A DNA stretch of 43,358 nucleotides from Bacteroidaceae bacterium (GCA_017469525.1 JAFUGG010000039.1:1-43358), one strand, 5' to 3'; shown: positions 1 through 7,299, counted from the first letter of the stretch. Notes: generated by a model from the sequence alone, not told the origin. Made by a program: numbers and translations.

Positions 1-666
1 CAGCTCTCCGACGGCATCGATGATTTCGGCAAAGGTGAGAGACCCCTCTAAATCTCCCCTTAAAGGGGAGACTTTCTCCCTCCCTTTAAGGGAGGGTAGG
101 GGAGGGTCCATCCGCCACTCAAACCTTATCTCCTGACTGGTTCCGTGTGTCCCGATGCGCTCCGCAGTAATGGTCAATGTTGAATGGTCAATGGTCAATG
201 TTCTCGTCAGCTTCCCTTCCTTCCATTTCTTGGAGTTGCCCACGAGACAATACCATGTGCAGCTGCCCTTCGAGGCGAAGTTTTCCTGATACTCCACAGG
301 GCATGCCGGCTCCAGGAGGAACACTTCGATGAGAGCTCCGGACCCCTCGGACCCACCCAAACCCTCCCTTAAAGGGAGGGCTTCCTTTGCTGTGACATCG
401 CCTGAGTCCTCCCCCTTTACGGGGGAGTTAGAGGGGGTCTTCTTCCTGAAATGCAGTCTCGCCTGTATGACTCGCGTGTTGTTGAAGACCATGAGGCTGC
501 CTTCGGGCAGCAATGAAGGCAGCGAGCGGAACTTTGTCTCGCTGATTTGTCCTTTGTCATAGATGAGCAACTTGCTCGCGTCTCGCTCGGGCAAGGGGAA
601 CTTCGCTATGCGGTCTTCGGGCAAAGCGTAGTCGTAATCGCGTATTTGAATGTGCTTCGTGTCCAT
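1..666 (-). CDS. queA: S-adenosylmethionine:tRNA ribosyltransferase-isomerase (partial, left edge)
   Basis: QueA moves the ribosyl part of SAM onto preQ1 in tRNA, giving epoxyqueuosine. The start is the ATG at 664-666. The frame stays open to the left edge, so about 222 N-terminal residues are seen. Family signatures are LPEDRIAKFPLPERDASKLL near the N-terminus, VFNNTRVIQARL, WYCLVGNSKKWK, and LTFAEIIDAVGEL at the cut end. The protein carries three in-frame additions that QueA normally lacks: a family A element at 350-439 (between FRKK and GALIEVFLLEP), a heptamer repeat at 169-202 read as roughly TLTIDHSTLTI, and a second family A element at 41-108 just before LTFAEI. Because the frame survives all three, the gene is probably still expressed, but whether the enzyme works is unknown. 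A -7 box at 677-684 leaves almost no leader. Confidence 0.9.
   Translation of the reverse strand, partial: MDTKHIQIRDYDYALPEDRIAKFPLPERDASKLLIYDKGQISETKFRSLPSLLPEGSLMVFNNTRVIQARLHFRKKTPSNSPVKGEDSGDVTAKEALPLREGLGGSEGSGALIEVFLLEPACPVEYQENFASKGSCTWYCLVGNSKKWKEGKLTRTLTIDHSTLTITAERIGTHGTSQEIRFEWRMDPPLPSLKGREKVSPLRGDLEGSLTFAEIIDAVGEL
41..108. mobile_element. Family A palindromic element, copy A1 (inside queA)
   Basis: The left half starts GACCCCTCTAAATCTCCCC and contains the inner palindrome CTCCCCTTAAAGGGGAG. A five-base spacer follows, then a second palindrome CCCTCCCTTTAAGGGAGGG and an outer arm ending GGGTC. It spans 68 bp and the queA frame reads through it. The first 34 bases are identical to those of the alaS copy at 22690. 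Confidence 0.85.
169..202. repeat. Heptamer repeat inside queA
   Basis: About five tandem units of ATGGTCA and the variant ATGTTGA lie in the queA frame. They are read on the minus strand as alternating TLTI/DHS-type residues that QueA does not normally have. Confidence 0.75.
350..439. mobile_element. Family A palindromic element, copy A2 (inside queA)
   Basis: This 90 bp (30 codon) element starts GACCCACCCAAACCCTCCC and ends GAGTTAGAGGGGGTC, with inner palindromes around CCCTTAAAGGG and CCCCCTTTACGGGGG. On the queA strand it reads TPSNSPVKGED ... ALPLREGLGGS. The spacer shares GCTTCCT and TCGCCTG with the rfbD copy. Confidence 0.8.
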
Positions 667-676
667 AAAACGGCTG

Positions 677-684
677 CAAAATTA
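677..684 (-). promoter_or_regulatory. Bacteroidetes -7 box for queA
   Basis: On the minus strand this reads TAATTTTG, matching TAnnTTTG. It lies about 10 bases before the queA ATG, so the transcript would be nearly leaderless. Confidence 0.45.
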
Positions 685-758
685 CAAAGAAAATAAGAAT
701 TAAGAAAGAAGTTCGAAGAATTAAGACGCAAAATGTCTCACTGTGTGTCTTTTTTTGC

Positions 759-766
759 TATCTTTG
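759..766 (+). promoter_or_regulatory. Bacteroidetes -7 box for the metallopeptidase gene
   Basis: TATCTTTG matches TAnnTTTG and lies 44 bases before the chosen ATG at 811. It also falls inside a longer open frame starting at 733, which argues against that upstream start. Confidence 0.55.
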
Positions 767-810
767 CAACAGATTTAGCTAACAAACAAAACTTAATAAC
801 TCATCATTTT

Positions 811-1683
811 ATGAAACTTACAGGAAGAAGAGAAAGTACAAACGTCGACGACCGTCGTGGCATGACGGCGGCTAAGGCTGGGGGCGTCGGCATAGTAGGC
901 ATCATCATTGCCCTCGTTATGACATTCATGTCGAAGGGTAGTCTGAACCTGACCGACATCATCAGCTTGGCACCAAGCATGATGGGAAATGTGACCGAGC
1001 AGGCAGAGGGCGGACGCGAGTTCACGGAGGAAGAACAGGCACTCGCCACGTTCTCCAAGCAGATTCTTGCGGGCACGGAGGACGTCTGGGCAGAGGAGTT
1101 CAAGAAACTCGGCCGCACCTATGAGCCGCCGAAGATGGTGCTCTATACGGGCGCAGTGCAGACCGGCTGCGGCAACGGCTCGGCAAGCATGGGCCCCTTC
1201 TATTGCTCGGCCGACCAGTGCCTCTACATCGACCTCTCCTTCTTCACGTCGATGAAGCAACAGCTCGGTGCCGATGGTGACTTTGCCTATGCCTATGTCA
1301 TTGCTCACGAAGTGGGGCACCATGTGGAGTATCTGCTCGGAACGCTCGGAAAGGTGCACCAGCAGATGTCGCGCCTCAGCGAGGCTGAGGCCAACAAGCT
1401 GAGTGTCCGCCTCGAACTCCTGGCCGACTTCTATGCAGGCGTCTGGGCTTACCACGACAACAAGATGTTCGGCAGCATCGAGGACGGCGACCTCGAAGAG
1501 GCCATCCGTTGTGCTCAGGTCATCGGCGACAACTACCTTCAGGAGAAAGCCCGCGGCTATTCCCAGCCCGAGACCTTCACTCATGGCACCTCCAAGCAAC
1601 GCATGAAGTGGCTGAAGCTTGGCCTCGAGACCGGTGACATCCGCCGAGGCACAACCTTCCAGTGCAGCGACGCTGAACTGTAA
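811..1683 (+). CDS. Neutral zinc metallopeptidase, YpfJ-like
   Basis: This is a membrane-anchored protein of the putative neutral zinc metallopeptidase family (Pfam Zn_peptidase); substrate and role are unknown. I chose the start MKLTGRRESTN at 811 because the family begins this way and a -7 box lies inside the extra 26 codons of the longer frame from 733. Of 290 residues, about 20-45 form one membrane segment (GIVGIIIALVMTF). The zinc motif HEVGHH sits in YVIAHEVGHHVEYLLG, and the family pattern GCGNGSASMGPFYCSADQ precedes it. The downstream Glu in LELLADFYAGVW may be the third ligand. The next gene begins 14 bases downstream, so the two are probably cotranscribed. Confidence 0.9.
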   Translation: MKLTGRRESTNVDDRRGMTAAKAGGVGIVGIIIALVMTFMSKGSLNLTDIISLAPSMMGNVTEQAEGGREFTEEEQALATFSKQILAGTEDVWAEEFKKLGRTYEPPKMVLYTGAVQTGCGNGSASMGPFYCSADQCLYIDLSFFTSMKQQLGADGDFAYAYVIAHEVGHHVEYLLGTLGKVHQQMSRLSEAEANKLSVRLELLADFYAGVWAYHDNKMFGSIEDGDLEEAIRCAQVIGDNYLQEKARGYSQPETFTHGTSKQRMKWLKLGLETGDIRRGTTFQCSDAEL

Positions 1684-1697
1684 GCCGACATTCCCTT

Positions 1698-2417
1698 ATG
1701 AAGATAGGCGATAAGGTGCGCTTCCTCTCCGAGGTGGGAGGAGGCACGGTGAGTGGCTTCCAAGGGAAGAACATCGTCCTCGTTGAGGATGAAGACGGCT
1801 TCGAAATACCGATGCTAATGCAGGATGTCGTTGTCGTGGGCAACGAAGAATACGACAGCGGAAAGGTTCATACAATAGAAAGGGACAAGCCTCTGCCCGG
1901 TTCTCCCATTAAGGCAAGGGAACCTGAAGAGCCTGAGGAGAAGCCGATAACGTTCAACCCCAAGCCCCTCGAACGCAGGGAAGGCGAGCGGCTCAACCTT
2001 TATCTGTCATTCTTGCCCGATGAGGTGAAGGAAATCTCCAGCACGGGCTTCGAGTCCTACCTCGTCAACGACAGCAACTACTACATGCAAGTCTCCCTGA
2101 TGAGCGCGGAGGGAGCCGCTTGGCGACTGCGTTTCTCGGGCATCATAGAACCCAACAGCAAGCTTTTCGTCGAGGCTTTCGACCGCTCGCAGGTCAACGA
2201 TTTGGAGCGCCTTTGCGTGCAAGCTATCGCTTGGAAGCAGGATAAACCCTTCTCCCTCAAGCCCGCAATAACAACAGAACTTCGCCTAAACCTGACGAAG
2301 TTCTATAAACTGCACGTCTTCCAACCCAATGAGTTCTTCAATGAGCCCAATTGGACGGAAGACGTTATAAGGGATGACAAGCCCGTTCGGAGCGCTTGGT
2401 CAATCCAGGAGCCGTAG
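1698..2417 (+). CDS. DUF2027-type protein, apparently lacking the Smr domain
   Basis: The N-terminus, MKIGDKVRFLSEVGGGTVSG followed by QGKNIVLVEDEDGFEIP, matches the conserved start of DUF2027 proteins, a Bacteroidetes family of unknown function. From memory, these usually run to about 350 residues or more and end in a Smr (MutS2-like nuclease) domain. This one has only 239 residues and stops after RSAWSIQEP with no Smr region. The heptamer inverted repeat at 2421-2543 begins right after the stop codon. The central part (residues about 90-220) is predicted to be soluble beta-rich, with no signal peptide or membrane segment. Cotranscription with the metallopeptidase is likely. Family assignment is fairly sure; the truncation claim rests on recalled family length. 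Confidence 0.7.
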   Translation: MKIGDKVRFLSEVGGGTVSGFQGKNIVLVEDEDGFEIPMLMQDVVVVGNEEYDSGKVHTIERDKPLPGSPIKAREPEEPEEKPITFNPKPLERREGERLNLYLSFLPDEVKEISSTGFESYLVNDSNYYMQVSLMSAEGAAWRLRFSGIIEPNSKLFVEAFDRSQVNDLERLCVQAIAWKQDKPFSLKPAITTELRLNLTKFYKLHVFQPNEFFNEPNWTEDVIRDDKPVRSAWSIQEP

Positions 2418-2420
2418 TAG

Positions 2421-2543
2421 TGAGAGGTTAGAGGTTAGGAGTAAAAAAGTTAGAGGTTAGTGGCGAGAGGTTAGAGAGCACTTTGGGGCTGTTATCAACG
2501 CTCAAATCAATTCTCTTACCTCTAACCACTAACCTCTAACCAC
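2421..2543. repeat. Heptamer inverted repeat between convergent genes
   Basis: The left arm (2421-2475) repeats GTTAGAG/GGTTAGA-type units; the right arm (2513-2543) carries the reverse, CTAACCTCTAACCACT. About 38 bases separate the arms. The whole could fold into a long hairpin and lies between the 3' ends of the DUF2027 gene and manC, where it could act as a two-way terminator. It has the same design as the repeat at 33981-34082. Confidence 0.75.
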
Positions 2544-2559
2544 TCGTAGTTCCTAAGGT

Positions 2560-3636
2560 TCAGCTCTTGGTGTCGCCGAACTTTGTGTCGGTGTGCATGC
2601 GGCGCATTGCTGCGTCGTCCTGGCGCGGACATATCATGAGGAACTCTCCTTCTTCTGCGATGACATAGTCTTTCAGCCCTTTTATGACGGCTGTGTGGCC
2701 TTCCGGCATGCGTATGATGTTGCCCGAACATTCGTATAGATACGCGTTGGTGCCCAGCAGGACATTGCCTTCGGCGTCGCTCGGAGCGTCCTTGCCGATG
2801 CTTGCCCACGTGCCGATGTCGGCCCAGCCGAAGTGTCCGCGCTGCACATAGACGTGCTCGCTGCGCTCCAGGATGCTGACGTCCATGTTGTAGTTGGGCA
2901 GCACGTTGAAGCTCTCGGGCACCAGTTTCGGGTCGGCACTCTCGGCTTCTGCCATCATGCGGGGTATCTCGATGCGATACTCAGGCACGAGCATGAACAG
3001 ATTGTCCAGCATGACGCGACTGCTGAAGCACAGCAAACCGGTGTTCCAAAGGAAGTTGCCCTCCTGCATGAATATATTGGCGAACTCGTCGTTGGGCTTC
3101 TCGGTGAACGACTTGACGGGGAAGATGTCGTGACTGAGCGGCTTGTCGTCGTTCATCTGGATATATCCGTAGCCCGTCTCAGGTCGTGAAGGCGTAATGC
3201 CCATCACGAGGAGTCCGTCGTTCTCGCTGGCAAAGTCGAGTCCGTCAAGCACGTCCTGCCGGTACTCCTCCTCCTTCAGGATAATCTGGTCGGAAGGTGT
3301 GACGAACAGGACAGACTCGGGATTCTGCTTCGCGATGAACACTGAGCCCCATGCCACAGCAGCCAGCGTGCCTCGGCGCAGCGGTTCTTCCAGGATGTGC
3401 ATGTCGTCCACCTCGGGCAACTGTTCATAGACAAGCGGCAGGTACGCCACGTTCGTGCTGACGTAGATATGCGACGGGTCGATGAACTTAGCGACTCTGT
3501 CGTACGTCTGCTGCAGCAAAGTGCGCCCCGTGCCAAAGAGGTCGAGGAACTGCTTGGGCTTTACCGTGCGGCTGATAGGCCAGAGACGACTGCCGTTGCC
3601 TCCAGCCAGGATGAGGCAATACTTGTTGTCTGCCAT
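2560..3636 (-). CDS. manC: Mannose-1-phosphate guanylyltransferase
   Basis: The enzyme makes GDP-mannose from mannose-1-phosphate and GTP, feeding mannose- and fucose-containing glycans. The N-terminal nucleotidyltransferase signature ILAGGNGSRLWPISR and the following KPKQFLDLFG are typical, as are FVTPSDQII and SFTEKP. The 358 residues fit the short form without a fused phosphomannose isomerase domain. It begins 8 bases after the stop of the SGNH hydrolase gene, so the two are likely cotranscribed with the HIT gene upstream. The C-terminus LVGDTKS-like tail ends just before the heptamer inverted repeat. Confidence 0.92.
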   Translation of the reverse strand: MADNKYCLILAGGNGSRLWPISRTVKPKQFLDLFGTGRTLLQQTYDRVAKFIDPSHIYVSTNVAYLPLVYEQLPEVDDMHILEEPLRRGTLAAVAWGSVFIAKQNPESVLFVTPSDQIILKEEEYRQDVLDGLDFASENDGLLVMGITPSRPETGYGYIQMNDDKPLSHDIFPVKSFTEKPNDEFANIFMQEGNFLWNTGLLCFSSRVMLDNLFMLVPEYRIEIPRMMAEAESADPKLVPESFNVLPNYNMDVSILERSEHVYVQRGHFGWADIGTWASIGKDAPSDAEGNVLLGTNAYLYECSGNIIRMPEGHTAVIKGLKDYVIAEEGEFLMICPRQDDAAMRRMHTDTKFGDTKS

Positions 3637-3644
3637 GAGATGTG

Positions 3645-4337
3645 TTAGCGAAGTTTCTTAATGACGGGCAGCAGCAGGTTCTCCATCACCTCGTAGCCCT
3701 TGGCGTTGGGGTGTACTCCGGGATTGTCGTTAGCCAGTTCTGCCTTCATGGCTGTGCCTTCGTCATTCACCATTGCGCTGAAGTAATCGACGTACGGAAT
3801 CTTGTTCGCCTTGGCATAAGCCTTGATGCGAGCGTTGAGGCTGCGTATCTTGTCCATGCTGTCAGTAATGCTCGGACGCCAACTGAAGCCTCCGGCAGGG
3901 AGACAGCTGGTCAGGATGACCTTGCACTTATGGTAGCGAGCCAGCTCGACCATCGAGAGGACATTGCCGTAGGTCAGGTCCTCGTTGTACGCTCCGGTGT
4001 TCTCGGCGATGTCGTTTGTACCATAGTTGATGACCACGACCTTGGGCTGAAGATTGATGACATCCTCGCGGAAGCGGAGCAGGAACTGGTAGCTGGTCTG
4101 TCCGCCAATGCCTCTGCCGATGAGATTGTTGTCCTTGAAGAAGTCGGGACGTGTGCCTGGCCAGCCATCGGTGATGGAGTTTCCCATCAGTACGACGCGC
4201 TTCTCGCCCTTGGCAGGAGCGCCGAGTTCCTTGTTGGAGCCAGCGTAACGCTTCCAGTTGGCGAAGTCATGTTTCTGTGCTTGTATGCCGAGGGCGATGC
4301 TGAGCAGTGCCACGGCGGTGATGATTCTTGCTTTCAT
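3645..4337 (-). CDS. Secreted SGNH/GDSL hydrolase
   Basis: A probable exported esterase or acyl hydrolase of 230 residues. I chose the start MKARIITAVALLSIALGIQA (a signal peptide) at 4337; the frame extends to 4376, but those codons come from a GGGTTTAAT-type repeat. The SGNH blocks are visible: GNSITDGWPG (block I, nucleophile Ser), GRGIGGQTSYQ (block II Gly), YGTNDIAENTG (block III Asn) and GVHPNAKGY (block V His). In related proteins the Asp of the triad sits three residues before this His; here that position is Pro (NPGVHPN), with another Asp two residues earlier. Substrate unknown. Located between HIT and manC in one direction. Confidence 0.85.
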   Translation of the reverse strand: MKARIITAVALLSIALGIQAQKHDFANWKRYAGSNKELGAPAKGEKRVVLMGNSITDGWPGTRPDFFKDNNLIGRGIGGQTSYQFLLRFREDVINLQPKVVVINYGTNDIAENTGAYNEDLTYGNVLSMVELARYHKCKVILTSCLPAGGFSWRPSITDSMDKIRSLNARIKAYAKANKIPYVDYFSAMVNDEGTAMKAELANDNPGVHPNAKGYEVMENLLLPVIKKLR

Positions 4338-4341
4338 GATG

Positions 4342-4372
4342 CTGGGTTTAATGGGGTTGATGGGTTTAATGA
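4342..4372. repeat. GGGTTTAAT-type short repeat upstream of the SGNH gene
   Basis: Three imperfect units (GGGTTTAATG, GGGTTGAT, GGGTTTAATG) lie between the HIT gene stop and the SGNH start codon. The reverse-complement type occurs at 9456-9492 between dapB and lepB. Confidence 0.6.
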
Positions 4373-4385
4373 GCATTTTGGGAGG

Positions 4386-4778
4386 TCAGAAGGCCTTCCG
4401 AATGCTTTCGGCAATCTGCTCGAATTCCTCGGGAGAGAGCTGGAGATGCGGGTTCGTGAAGCGCATGTCGGCCTCGCTCTGCATGGGGACGAGGTGGATG
4501 TGGGCGTGTGGCACTTCCAGTCCGAGCACGCATTGTCCGACCTTCACGCAGGGGATGGCTTTTTTGATGGCGCGTGCCACCTTCTTTGCAAACACTTGAA
4601 GCCCTGCAAGCTCGTCGTCCTCGAGGTCGAAGATATAGTCCACTTCTCGCTTGGGAATCACGAGGGTGTGGCCTTTCTGCAAGGGACTGATGTCGAGGAA
4701 AGCGTAGTAACGGTCGTCCTCAGCAATCTTGTAGCTGGGAATCTCGCCAGCCACGATACGGGAGAATATACTTGCCAT
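4386..4778 (-). CDS. HIT family nucleotide hydrolase/transferase
   Basis: A 130-residue protein of the histidine triad superfamily, probably of the HinT-like branch that hydrolyses nucleoside phosphoramidates. The HIT motif HAHIHL is at about residues 110-115. FSRIVAGEIPSYKIAEDD at the N-terminus and GHTLVIPKREV are typical. Length is normal for the family. First gene of a likely HIT - SGNH hydrolase - manC unit; the region before it (4779-4962) holds a repeat rather than a clear promoter. Confidence 0.9.
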   Translation of the reverse strand: MASIFSRIVAGEIPSYKIAEDDRYYAFLDISPLQKGHTLVIPKREVDYIFDLEDDELAGLQVFAKKVARAIKKAIPCVKVGQCVLGLEVPHAHIHLVPMQSEADMRFTNPHLQLSPEEFEQIAESIRKAF

Positions 4779-4796
4779 AATGATATCTGGAGTTAT

Positions 4797-4958
4797 AAGT
4801 GAAGTTAAAAGGGGAGTTAACTCACTTCGCTCGTGGAAGTTAATTCGCTATGTTCATGGACGATAGCCTCTTTTGTGCCATGTTGTGTTGTCCAGCACGA
4901 AGTGCTTAACTTCCGTTTTTACTTCCTATTTTACTTCCATGAGCAACGTGAATTTACT
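4797..4958. repeat. GAAGTTAA/ACTTCC repeat, inverted arms
   Basis: The stretch between the 3' end of greA and the start of the HIT gene contains GAAGTTAAAAGG and GGAAGTTAATTCG on the left, and TTAACTTCCG, TACTTCC and TTACTTCC on the right. The arms are imperfectly inverted and could fold. I see no gene and no convincing -7 box here. Confidence 0.5.
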
Positions 4959-4962
4959 TCAT

Positions 4963-5430
4963 TCAATCAAAGTTGATACTCATCACCTCGAGCTGAATGG
5001 TGCCTTGAGGCACTTTGATTTCGGCGATGTCGCCCACCTTCTTGCCCAGGAGTCCCTTGGCGATGGGGGTTTCCACGCTTATCTTTCCGCTGCGGAGGTC
5101 AGCCTCCGTGGCGCTGACAATGGTGTATTTCATCGTCATCTTGTTCTTCACGTTGCGCAGTTCGACTGTGGAGAGAATCTGAACCGTCGAGGTGTCGAGG
5201 TGTGTCGTGTCAATAATCTTTGCCTCGATAATAGTCTTCTTGAGCATGGCAATCTCTGTCTCGAGCTTGCTCTGGTGTTCCTTGGCAGCATCATATTCAG
5301 CATTCTCCGACAGATCTCCCTTGTCGCGTGCCTCTGCGATGGCAGCGCTTGCGGCGGGACGGTCGATGCTTTCCATGTGCTGCAGCTTTGCTACGAGCTC
5401 GTCGTAGCCCTTTTGTGTCATGTAAGCCAT
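4963..5430 (-). CDS. greA: Transcription elongation factor GreA
   Basis: GreA binds the secondary channel of RNA polymerase and stimulates cleavage of backtracked transcripts. The N-terminal coiled coil carries ARDKGDLSENAEYDAAKEHQ, with the acidic tip residues (D and E of GDLSENAEY) that act at the active site. The C-terminal FKBP-like part includes TPIAKGLLGKKVGD. Length 155 is normal. The start MAYMTQKGYDELVAKL is at 5430. The leader (from about 5563 to 5430) contains a hairpin followed by a T run on this strand, so expression may be attenuated. Confidence 0.96.
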   Translation of the reverse strand: MAYMTQKGYDELVAKLQHMESIDRPAASAAIAEARDKGDLSENAEYDAAKEHQSKLETEIAMLKKTIIEAKIIDTTHLDTSTVQILSTVELRNVKNKMTMKYTIVSATEADLRSGKISVETPIAKGLLGKKVGDIAEIKVPQGTIQLEVMSINFD

Positions 5431-5500
5431 TTAATTTGTTTATGTTTTTAGTTATACATTATCTATATATATAGTATGTTGGCTTCTGTCAAAAGACGCG

Positions 5501-5533
5501 AAAAAAAATAAGAATCCCGACTGTTCGAGTCGG
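5501..5533 (-). terminator. Hairpin and T run in the greA leader
   Basis: On the minus strand CCGACT - CGAAC - AGTCGG (5533-5517) forms a six-pair stem with a five-base loop, followed by GATTCTTATTTTTTTT. It lies between the greA -7 box and the greA start codon, so it would act inside the leader. Confidence 0.55.
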
Positions 5534-5569
5534 AACCCTTGCCCTTTTCTCTTTTTATGTTAGCCGTTT

Positions 5570-5603
5570 GCAAAGTTAGGGATTATTTCCTAAACTGCAA
5601 ACT
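5570..5603 (-). promoter_or_regulatory. greA: Promoter of greA
   Basis: On the minus strand AGTTTGC (near 5603-5597) is followed 18 bases later by TAACTTTGC (5578-5570), matching the -33 TTTG and -7 TAnnTTTG boxes. Confidence 0.6.
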
Positions 5604-5698
5604 TTTTACAAGAAAAATTCACCTCTTTGCACATTTTTCTTGACCTTTTGGCGAGCTTGTCGACCATTTTCGGCTTGAAATCTGACAAAAGTCGATGC

Positions 5699-6841
5699 TT
5701 ATCGTCGCAATCTGTACTTGCCTCCGACGAGCATCTGAACAGCCCCCTTCATCTCGAGCGAAAAGAGGAGGCTGGAGAGTTGTCCGACGGGGATGTTCGT
5801 CTCGACGGCAAGGACGTTGATTTGCTTGCTGTCGGCCTTTGCAAGTGCCTGCACGACAAGCTGTTCCTCGGCAGTATAGTCGTTGGCGAACAGCTCTTGC
5901 TGTATGCCTTCGGAGAGTTGTTTCTGATGTTTGACATCGTCGGCCCATCCCATCTCCAGGCAGAAGTCTTCGGCTCCGGTGAGCAGTGTAGCTTTGTTCC
6001 CAAAGATGAGCTTGTTGCACCCAGCCGAGTAGGTGTCGAAGGCGCGGCCAGGGAAGGCCCACACCTGCCTGTCGTAGCTGATGGCGATGTCTGCGGTGAT
6101 GAGGGAACCGCCCTTCGTTGCACTCTCCACCACGACGACGGTGTCGGCCATGCCTGCCACGATGCGGTTGCGCTGCACAAAGTTTCGCTTGTCAATCGGC
6201 GTGCCCGACATGTACTCCGTCAGCAGGCCGCCTTGGCCGAGCATTTGCTTTGCTGTGTCCCGATGAAAACGCGGATAGATTTGGTCGAGGCCGTGGGCCA
6301 GCACGCCGACCGTCTCCATCCCTTCTTCCAGAGCCGCCCGATGGCAGTTGACATCCACGCCGTAAGCCAGTCCGCTCACTACCAGAGCATCGGGGCAAAG
6401 CTGCCTGAGGTCGCGGACGAAGCGTCGGCAGAGGTCTTTTCCGTAGGCCGTAATCTGTCGTGTACCCACCATGCTGACCACGTGCTTCGCGTTGAGGTTG
6501 GCCGTGCCGCGATAGTAGAGTAGGAGAGGGGCATCATTGCAGTCGCGTAGCCGCTGCGGATAGTCTTCGTCGTTCAAGCCCAGGCACCTGATTCTCCCCT
6601 TCCGGCAGAACTCAAGCTCCTGTTCTGCCCGAGGAAGGAAAGTGTCAAAATGCCCCATTCCATCGAGTATTTTTATGTTTGATGATGGCAAGACTTGCTT
6701 CAGGTCCTTGCGGTTTTCGTAGATGGCAGAAGCTGATCCAAGCTCCTGAATAAGCAGGCGCAGGTTCGTCAGGCTCAGCGATGGCATCTGCGAGAGTGCC
6801 ATCATGTATAAAGTCTCTTGGTCGGTCATAATCTTAATCAA
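5699..6841 (-). CDS. dprA: DNA processing protein DprA (Smf)
   Basis: DprA binds single-stranded DNA taken up during transformation and loads RecA. The Rossmann-like core holds VGTRQITAYG, LVVSGLAYGVDVNCHRAAL, GLDQIYPRFHRD, FVQRNRIVAGMAD and SATKGGSLITADIA, all family hallmarks. A C-terminal winged-helix region follows (LSSLLFSLEMKGAVQMLVGG). Length 380 fits. The start could be ATG 6841 or MTDQETLY at 6826. A family A element begins 4 bases beyond the upstream start. Confidence 0.95.
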   Translation of the reverse strand: MIKIMTDQETLYMMALSQMPSLSLTNLRLLIQELGSASAIYENRKDLKQVLPSSNIKILDGMGHFDTFLPRAEQELEFCRKGRIRCLGLNDEDYPQRLRDCNDAPLLLYYRGTANLNAKHVVSMVGTRQITAYGKDLCRRFVRDLRQLCPDALVVSGLAYGVDVNCHRAALEEGMETVGVLAHGLDQIYPRFHRDTAKQMLGQGGLLTEYMSGTPIDKRNFVQRNRIVAGMADTVVVVESATKGGSLITADIAISYDRQVWAFPGRAFDTYSAGCNKLIFGNKATLLTGAEDFCLEMGWADDVKHQKQLSEGIQQELFANDYTAEEQLVVQALAKADSKQINVLAVETNIPVGQLSSLLFSLEMKGAVQMLVGGKYRLRR

Positions 6842-6844
6842 TAA

Positions 6845-6915
6845 GAGCCTCTCCCAACCCTCCCCTAAAGGGAAGGGCTAAGTCTCTCCCCTTAGGGGGA
6901 GATTTAGAGGAGGCC
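6845..6915. mobile_element. Family A palindromic element, copy A3
   Basis: The element sits between the dprA start and the end of the thioesterase gene. Inner palindromes centre on CCCCTAAAGGG and CTCCCCTTAGGGGGAG; the outer arms are GAGCCTCTCC and GAGGAGGCC. It runs into the thioesterase gene and provides its last codons and the TAA stop (6904-6906). Confidence 0.75.
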
Positions 6916-7299
6916 AAGTTTCTCCTCCAGTTCGGGGCATCGGCTGAGCTTGCCTGCGACGAGGCAGACGACGTCCACCTTGCCTCGGGCTGCCAGCTTC
7001 ATGTCGCTGGCGCGGTAGATGTCCTGATGGAAGACATAGCGGACGCCCTCCTGACTTATCCTGAGGCAGGAGAGGAACTCGTCGCGGCTGCGGAGCGGCG
7101 TCTTGTAGTCAATCGTGATGCGCGCCACGACGGAGACGATGTCCTGCTCCAGCATCTCGGCAAAGCTGATGCCTGCCTCGAGTAGGAACTCATGGCGGGT
7201 GTGCTCCATATAGTGCTGATAGTTAGCATTGTTGACGATGCCCTCCATGTCGCACTCATAGTCGCGCACCTTCATGCGGAGTTGGTAAGCGTAGTTCAT
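6904..7299 (-). CDS. Acyl-CoA thioesterase, YbgC/FadM-like hotdog fold
   Basis: A 131-residue hotdog-fold thioesterase, likely hydrolysing acyl-CoA. I chose MNYAYQLRMKVRDYECDMEG at 7299 because the family starts here; the frame reaches 7389 only through lysine- and arginine-rich codons next to a palindromic repeat. The active-site helix region is YECDMEGIVNNANYQHYMEH, with the catalytic Asp at D in ECDMEG. The last residues (GLL) and the stop codon fall inside palindromic element A3, so the C-terminus was probably set by its insertion. Substrate unknown. Confidence 0.88.
   Translation of the reverse strand: MNYAYQLRMKVRDYECDMEGIVNNANYQHYMEHTRHEFLLEAGISFAEMLEQDIVSVVARITIDYKTPLRSRDEFLSCLRISQEGVRYVFHQDIYRASDMKLAARGKVDVVCLVAGKLSRCPELEEKLGLL

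Noticed and set aside
733..810. Upstream start of the metallopeptidase
   Set aside because: The -7 box TATCTTTG lies inside this stretch, and the family begins at MKLTGRRE.
3642..4802. A 386-codon plus-strand frame over the SGNH and HIT genes
   Set aside because: It is a shadow of two clear minus-strand genes; its translation matches no family I know.
5501..5533. tRNA fragment because of GTTCGAG
   Set aside because: Only one short hairpin is present, with no acceptor, D or anticodon arm.
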